Source: Annona cherimola | Lineage: Eukaryota; Streptophyta; Magnoliopsida; Magnoliales; Annonaceae | Assembly (NCBI GenBank): GCA_030490835.1 | Contig: CM059972.1 | Coordinates: 88,955,137 to 89,019,136, forward strand | Length of the DNA stretch: 64,000 nt | Reading direction: 5' to 3' | Shown here: piece by piece, positions 59,386-64,000 of the stretch | Position numbering within the stretch: position 1 is the first letter of the stretch | Layout: each line of letters opens with the position of its first letter | Made by a program: the position numbers and the translations under genes | Notes under the pieces: generated by a model | The model's database searches: none | The model's input: the letters and a program-made list of their open reading frames with translations, nothing else | What the model was told of the DNA's origin: nothing

Positions 59386-62150
59386 ATGGGGGCTGAAAAG
59401 AAGAACAGAGCGGTCCTGCCGAAGAGAATTATCTTGGTGAGACATGGAGAGAGCCAAGGCAATGTCGACATTGCTGCCTACACAACCACGCCCGATATCC
59501 AGATTCCCCTCACCCCTCGTGGGATTCAACAGGCCCGGGGAGCTGGTAAGCGCATCAACCGCATCGTTTCCGATGAGGGGGCCTCCTCCGATTCAAAGGT
59601 CTACTTCTACGTCTCCCCTTGTGAGCGCACGCTTTCCACTCTCCGCGAGATTGGGCGGGCCTTCCACAGGGAAAGGATCATTGGGGCGAGGGAAGAGTGC
59701 AGGATTCGACCGCAGCACTGCGCCAATTTTCAAGTGGACGAGAGGATCAAGGCGTTGAACGAGACTCGCCTGCGATACGGGCGGTTCTACTTCAGCTTCC
59801 CAGAGGGCGAGTCGGGAGCTAATGTGTTCGATCGAATTTCCAGTATGGAGCTCTCTCTCTCCCTCTCTCATTCACGTCTTTATAAGAAGAGCTATTAGAC
59901 CCACTTGCCTTTTCGTTTCATTTCGTTTTGTTTCTGTTTAATTTGTTGTCGTTTTTGTGTTTTTTCTAAAATCTTCCTTACGAGTGTAAAGTCTTCTCGA
60001 CTCCTCATTCCTTATAACTTCCTCGCCATCCTGATCTTTATAATAATAAAAATAAACCTGAAAAGTATAAAGCAAAATTTATTATTTTGTTGTGTGGCCC
60101 TTTAATAGCATATACATGTTAAACAGTTTTAATACAAAATTTACAATAAGTGTTTGGCAAACATAAAAATTTTTCCAATCAAAATTTTTTATTCTCTACA
60201 ACTACTCTATTTTTTTATTTTTTTATTTTTACTTTTTTCTATATAATTGCCTTATTTTTCAATTATTTTTACACAATTACCCATGTAACTGACTTATCTA
60301 TTTTAAATTTATTTTCTTTACTTTTTATTATTTTCTCTATCATACCACAATATTTTCTATCAATCCAAAAACTTTTCATTCAAAGTTTTATCACTTTCTA
60401 AACACATCTTAAATATAAATTTTTCTACAAATGCACGAATTGTTATCTGCATGTTTGATGAATTTTACAAATTATATAAAATCTTATGAATTGGTATTTG
60501 CCTATTCGATAAATTTTATAGATTATTCAAATAATCTACATTTAACATATTCTTCTATATATGTAATACAAAGATTATATAATTCTTAAATAATAAAATT
60601 TAAAATCCTATTAAATTTTCATTAAATTCTAACCTTGAACGGATTTTCTAGTTAATGTCTTTAATAATATAGATTTCAAAGTATTTCACTAAGAAACCTA
60701 TTAAATTCTAATATCTTTTCAAATTCAATACAAAATGAAATTTTGAAAACTACTTTAATATAATAAAAAATTAAAAATTTAATTCGAAGTAAAGGAATTT
60801 TATGTGAATGAAACAAATATTAATTTTACTACTATTCATAAAAATTTCACTTGATTTAGCATAATAAGAGAGGACAGAACGACTTATTTTAATTTTCGAT
60901 TAAATATTTATACTAATAGAATTAATAATTAAAATTTTACTACAAGTAGTATTCAAATGGTTAAAACGCTATTTTGCATAATAATAGTATTCAAATGGTT
61001 AAAGCGACTCGACAAATTTCACTTAATTTTGCATAATAATAAAGAACGAATAATATATTTTAATTTTTATATTTGGTTTTGATGACTGTGGGATAAAATT
61101 ACGTAGATTATATTGTAATTGGAGCTGTGTTTAGGAATTTACAATAAATAAACTTGATTTCAAAAAGGTTAAAGTTCTTAGTTTGAAAAGCTCAACAGCT
61201 GTTGTTTTGAAATATTCCCTGACGAATTGCAAATTGCAAATTGAAATAGAAATACCTGAAAGTTTTTGTCATCCTTTCTTTTTATAACTGCCCCCGCCCT
61301 ATGTCCTTTGATTCCCTTCCCATCCCTTTCCTTTTAACACAAGGATTCGACACGACCATTATATATATATATTTCTTCATTTGAAATTTGATAAAATTTA
61401 AATTTGTTTGACTCTTTTGAAAATCCAAAAAAGGAAGGGGGCTCAAGTATTTTAGTAATTTTTTTAAAAAATATTAAAGAAAATTTAAAAATTGTGTGGG
61501 CCTATGTTAGATCAATGTTCCAGCCGCAATAATCTTGTATAGGTCCAGGAATGAATCACAGCGACACAATCACCCGCAACACACAAGCTCACAGCAATGA
61601 GATTTATAACTAGTGTCTTCTGGATGGCTGCTCGCGTAACAAGTGTAAAAACATGACAATCACAACTGCCCAAATTGGGTGCTGAAATCTAAATGACCTT
61701 CAGAACTGTATCATCAGTAATGATTTGACGATTTTGAATTCTGTTGCAGGCTTCATGGACACGCTGTGGCGGGACATCGACCAGAACAGGCTCAACTGCG
61801 ACAGCAGCTCGGAGTTCAACTTGATCATCGTCTCTCATGGGCTCACCATTCGAATCTTCCTCACCCAGTGGTTGAATTGGAATGTTAATCAGTTTGAGCA
61901 GCTCAAGAATCCCGGTAGCTGTGAAGTCAGGGTGATGCAGTTGGGTTCTGGGGGAGAATACAGCCTAGCCATCAATCACACGGAGGAGGAGATGGAGGCC
62001 TGGGGGCTTGGACCGACTATGATTGCTGATCAGCAATGGCGGGCTACGGCCCACACGGGTGACACATGCCCATGGAACCTTGATGCTTTTTTTGATCACC
62101 CCACAGACACAGAAGACAGCACCTCTGATGATGATGATTATGAGATTTAG
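59386..62150 (+). CDS. AT74-type phosphoglycerate-mutase-like protein, copy 2
   Basis: Exons 59386-59842 and 61750-62150, 285 aa, with the same splice sites and catalytic residues as copy 1 (H20, R81, E103/E104, H182). By eye exon 1 is identical in protein, and exon 2 differs at one residue (QWLNW here, QWFNW in copy 1). The intron, also 1.9 kb, is almost unchanged and holds the same MITE. The core promoter is conserved, but upstream there are two rather than three 23-bp repeats, so the copies could differ in expression. Both look functional. Confidence 0.93.
60150..60409. mobile_element. Tourist-like MITE in the AT74 copy 2 intron
   Basis: Counterpart of 50894-51153 with TAA duplications at 60147-60149 and after 60409. 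Confidence 0.8.
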
Positions 62151-62732
62151 ATAAAGACTATATATTTGTAAATATTTTTAAAATAATAATAATAATAATA
62201 ATAATTTTTTTATTTTGTGGTTGCTTGTAAAAATGGACTCTTATTTGTTATTTTACTGGTTCATTTGGCTGTAGTAGTGGAGTATTCGGAAATAAATTGG
62301 CTTGTTTCGTATGCAGCTGGGGAAGCTTTTTTTTTTTTTTGGCTTTCCTTTATATTCTGCAAACCTTCTTAATTAGAGAAGGCAGAAAGTGGCATTCGCT
62401 GCCTTTCCTTGCCACTTTCTGTTCTTTTGGCTGTACCTCTTTCCTTTGGAAGTTCTCTTCTCCTTGGAAGGCAAACAGGCAATTGTTGATGCCCTAAAAT
62501 GTTAATTTTCAAGTGGGCTCATCACCATATGTTTCCAAGCTCAACAGCCCGATGGAACTTTTGTGGATTTATATTGGAATTCTAACCAATATATTACAAG
62601 CGTAAGATGTGAAGGATGAAGGATCCTCTTCAAGAATGCGCCTCATATGCCCTTAAGCTCACTTTAGAAGCCACCGTCCCTAGTTCATAAAATCTAAGCC
62701 ACTAAATGAAAATCTAAGTAATCAAAGGACAT

Positions 62733-63545
62733 CAGCAAAAAGAAAAACAAGTGAAGATCAAGATGCAATGGAAAACACAAGATCAATGGATGAGATAAAG
62801 TTGACTTGGTTTTCTAAAAGCACCCATAAAATTGGAAAGAAGGACCCCATAAGTTAGAATTTTGCAAAACATGTAACGGTGAACTTATGCAAATTATTAC
62901 CAAAAGACAACTAACATGCAATTTCTAGAACCCAAAAACCTATAAGAGAGGAGCCATTCCATCACGGAGCAAGCTGGTTCCACCCTCCCAAAGCCCCCCG
63001 CATATCCTCATATTTTTTCACCCCTAGAATCTCTGCAGCTGCTGCTTTCCGTCACCGGTCCATTTTTCCATCCTCGAAAAATCCCACCATCTTCTGTTTT
63101 CCACTGATCTGTTCCCACCGTCCATGCCTCTGTCCTCCGGCGTTTTCACTGTCGCATTTTCTTTCTCATGCTGTCATTGCATTTTTTTTAAAAAAATGCA
63201 ATGCTATGAAAAAAAAAGGGTAAATCATGTCATTTACATTAGCCGTGGACCCCAAAATTCTTCCACCACGCTCCCATTTTACTCTTGTCAAAATTTCCAT
63301 TTTATTGAGTAGCTTGTGGTTGCTCATGACGATTACGGTGTGAATGGTACGGGTACATCTCCAATCCATCTCGTGAGCTGAAAATACATTTTATGAAATT
63401 TTCAACATGATAAAGCAACGTGATGAATGGTGTAAATTAGATAAATTATCAACATTTTATGAAATTTTGAATGATCAAAATATGTTTAACCAGTAAAAAA
63501 AAATATAGACATTTGCATTCTTACAAGTGAATGATGAAAACTATA
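62733..63545. other. Segment present only in unit 2
   Basis: The sequence CACTAAATGAAAATCTAAGTAATC plus AAAGGACATC (shown in two parts) occurs at about 62699-62732 and again at about 63555-63590, bracketing DNA much of which is absent from unit 1. Inside, 62990-63370 is GC-richer but has no recognisable protein. A perfect palindrome lies at 63175-63203 (14-bp arms). Confidence 0.5.
63175..63203. repeat. Perfect inverted repeat, 14-bp arms
   Basis: CATTGCATTTTTTT, one T, then AAAAAAATGCAATG. It could form a hairpin; no terminator role is implied in a plant nuclear context. Confidence 0.85.
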
Positions 63546-63699
63546 AAATCTACGCCACTAAATGAAAATCTAAGTAATCGAAGGACATCCTCAAAAGTGG
63601 GCCCAATCTAATATTAAGGAAAACAAGTGAAGATTTAAGACTAAATTTTCTGTAATTTGTAATATTTTTAAATTTTATTTAATTACTTCAATCCATATT

Positions 63700-64000
63700 T
63701 TTTTGGATTTTTCTCTCATTCTTCTAGTTGCATAGACTATGTATTTCAAGTCTCATTTTAGCGTGACCAAACCATCTTAATCTATTTTCTCTTATTTGAT
63801 CACGGATTGGTTTCACTTTTAAGTTTTCTCAAATTATTTTATTCCTAATTTTATCTTTTTTTTATTTTACCACTCATCCACCTTAACATTCTCATTTCTG
63901 CTACACTCATTGTTTGTATATGTTGTTCTTTAACTACCCAATATTCTGTCCTATAAAACATAGTAGGTCAAATCGCAGTCTTATAAAGTTTTTCTTTTAG
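63700..64000 (-). pseudogene. 3' end of the RTE-type LINE in unit 2
   Basis: Matches 53790-54101 of unit 1, ending at the window edge within TCGCAGTCTTATAAAGTTTT. Only the LINE 3' end is visible. Confidence 0.8.

Larger units (their letters stand above)
55978..64000 (+). repeat. Segmental tandem duplication, unit 2 (runs off the window)
   Basis: Restarts with ATAGATACAAACCCTCCATG and follows unit 1 in order through the Gypsy piece, SINE, AT74-type gene and the 3' end of the LINE. It differs by a 292-bp MITE (58645-58936) and an extra segment near 62733-63545. Confidence 0.92.

Overview
The window is nuclear DNA from a flowering plant. It has interrupted genes with GT-AG introns, long AT-rich intergenic stretches, and layered plant repeats: MULE, Tourist-like MITEs, fold-back elements, tRNA-derived SINEs, a Ty3/Gypsy relic, an RTE-type LINE and an integrated plant pararetrovirus. 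The species cannot be named from sequence alone. Only four or five host-type genes can be supported; the rest is mobile or decayed DNA. All protein assignments come from reading the translations by eye, with no database search.

Layout. 1-4.1 kb: 5' part of a minus-strand gene whose Pro-rich N-terminus resembles plant SAC3B, with a tandemly duplicated exon. 4.1-16.4 kb: AT-rich repeats, fold-back elements, a candidate long LTR (about 9.56-13.48 kb) and an orphan copy of an AT74-type intron (13.8-15.2 kb). 16.4-19.8 kb: a rearranged endogenous caulimovirid, two convergent fragments between ~150-bp direct repeats. 19.8-26.2 kb: SINE remnant, tandem TTAGAT-rich repeats and fold-back repeats. 26.2-33.5 kb: a complete-looking Mutator-like element with a perfect 9-bp target duplication, near-identical 138-bp TIRs, a 739-aa transposase, a second 3-exon gene for a 101-aa GRF zinc-finger protein, a 99-bp minisatellite, and a nested inverted-repeat element carrying an exon of a DExH8-type RNA helicase. 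35.2-37.5 kb: a small 3-exon gene for a twin-CX9C protein of the COA4 type. 38.4 kb: a SINE with a 13-bp TSD. 42.4-47.6 kb: a decayed Ty3/Gypsy pol region split by a nest of fold-back elements. 47.0-64.0 kb: a ~9-kb tandem segmental duplication, each unit holding an AT74-type histidine-phosphatase (phosphoglycerate-mutase-like) gene; the second unit runs off the window.

How parts relate. The two AT74 genes are almost identical through exons, intron and core promoter, while the surrounding duplicated DNA has clearly diverged, which suggests gene conversion. The MULE is the best candidate for something functionally new: transposase plus a linked, properly spliced GRF zinc-finger gene in one young element, together with captured helicase DNA.
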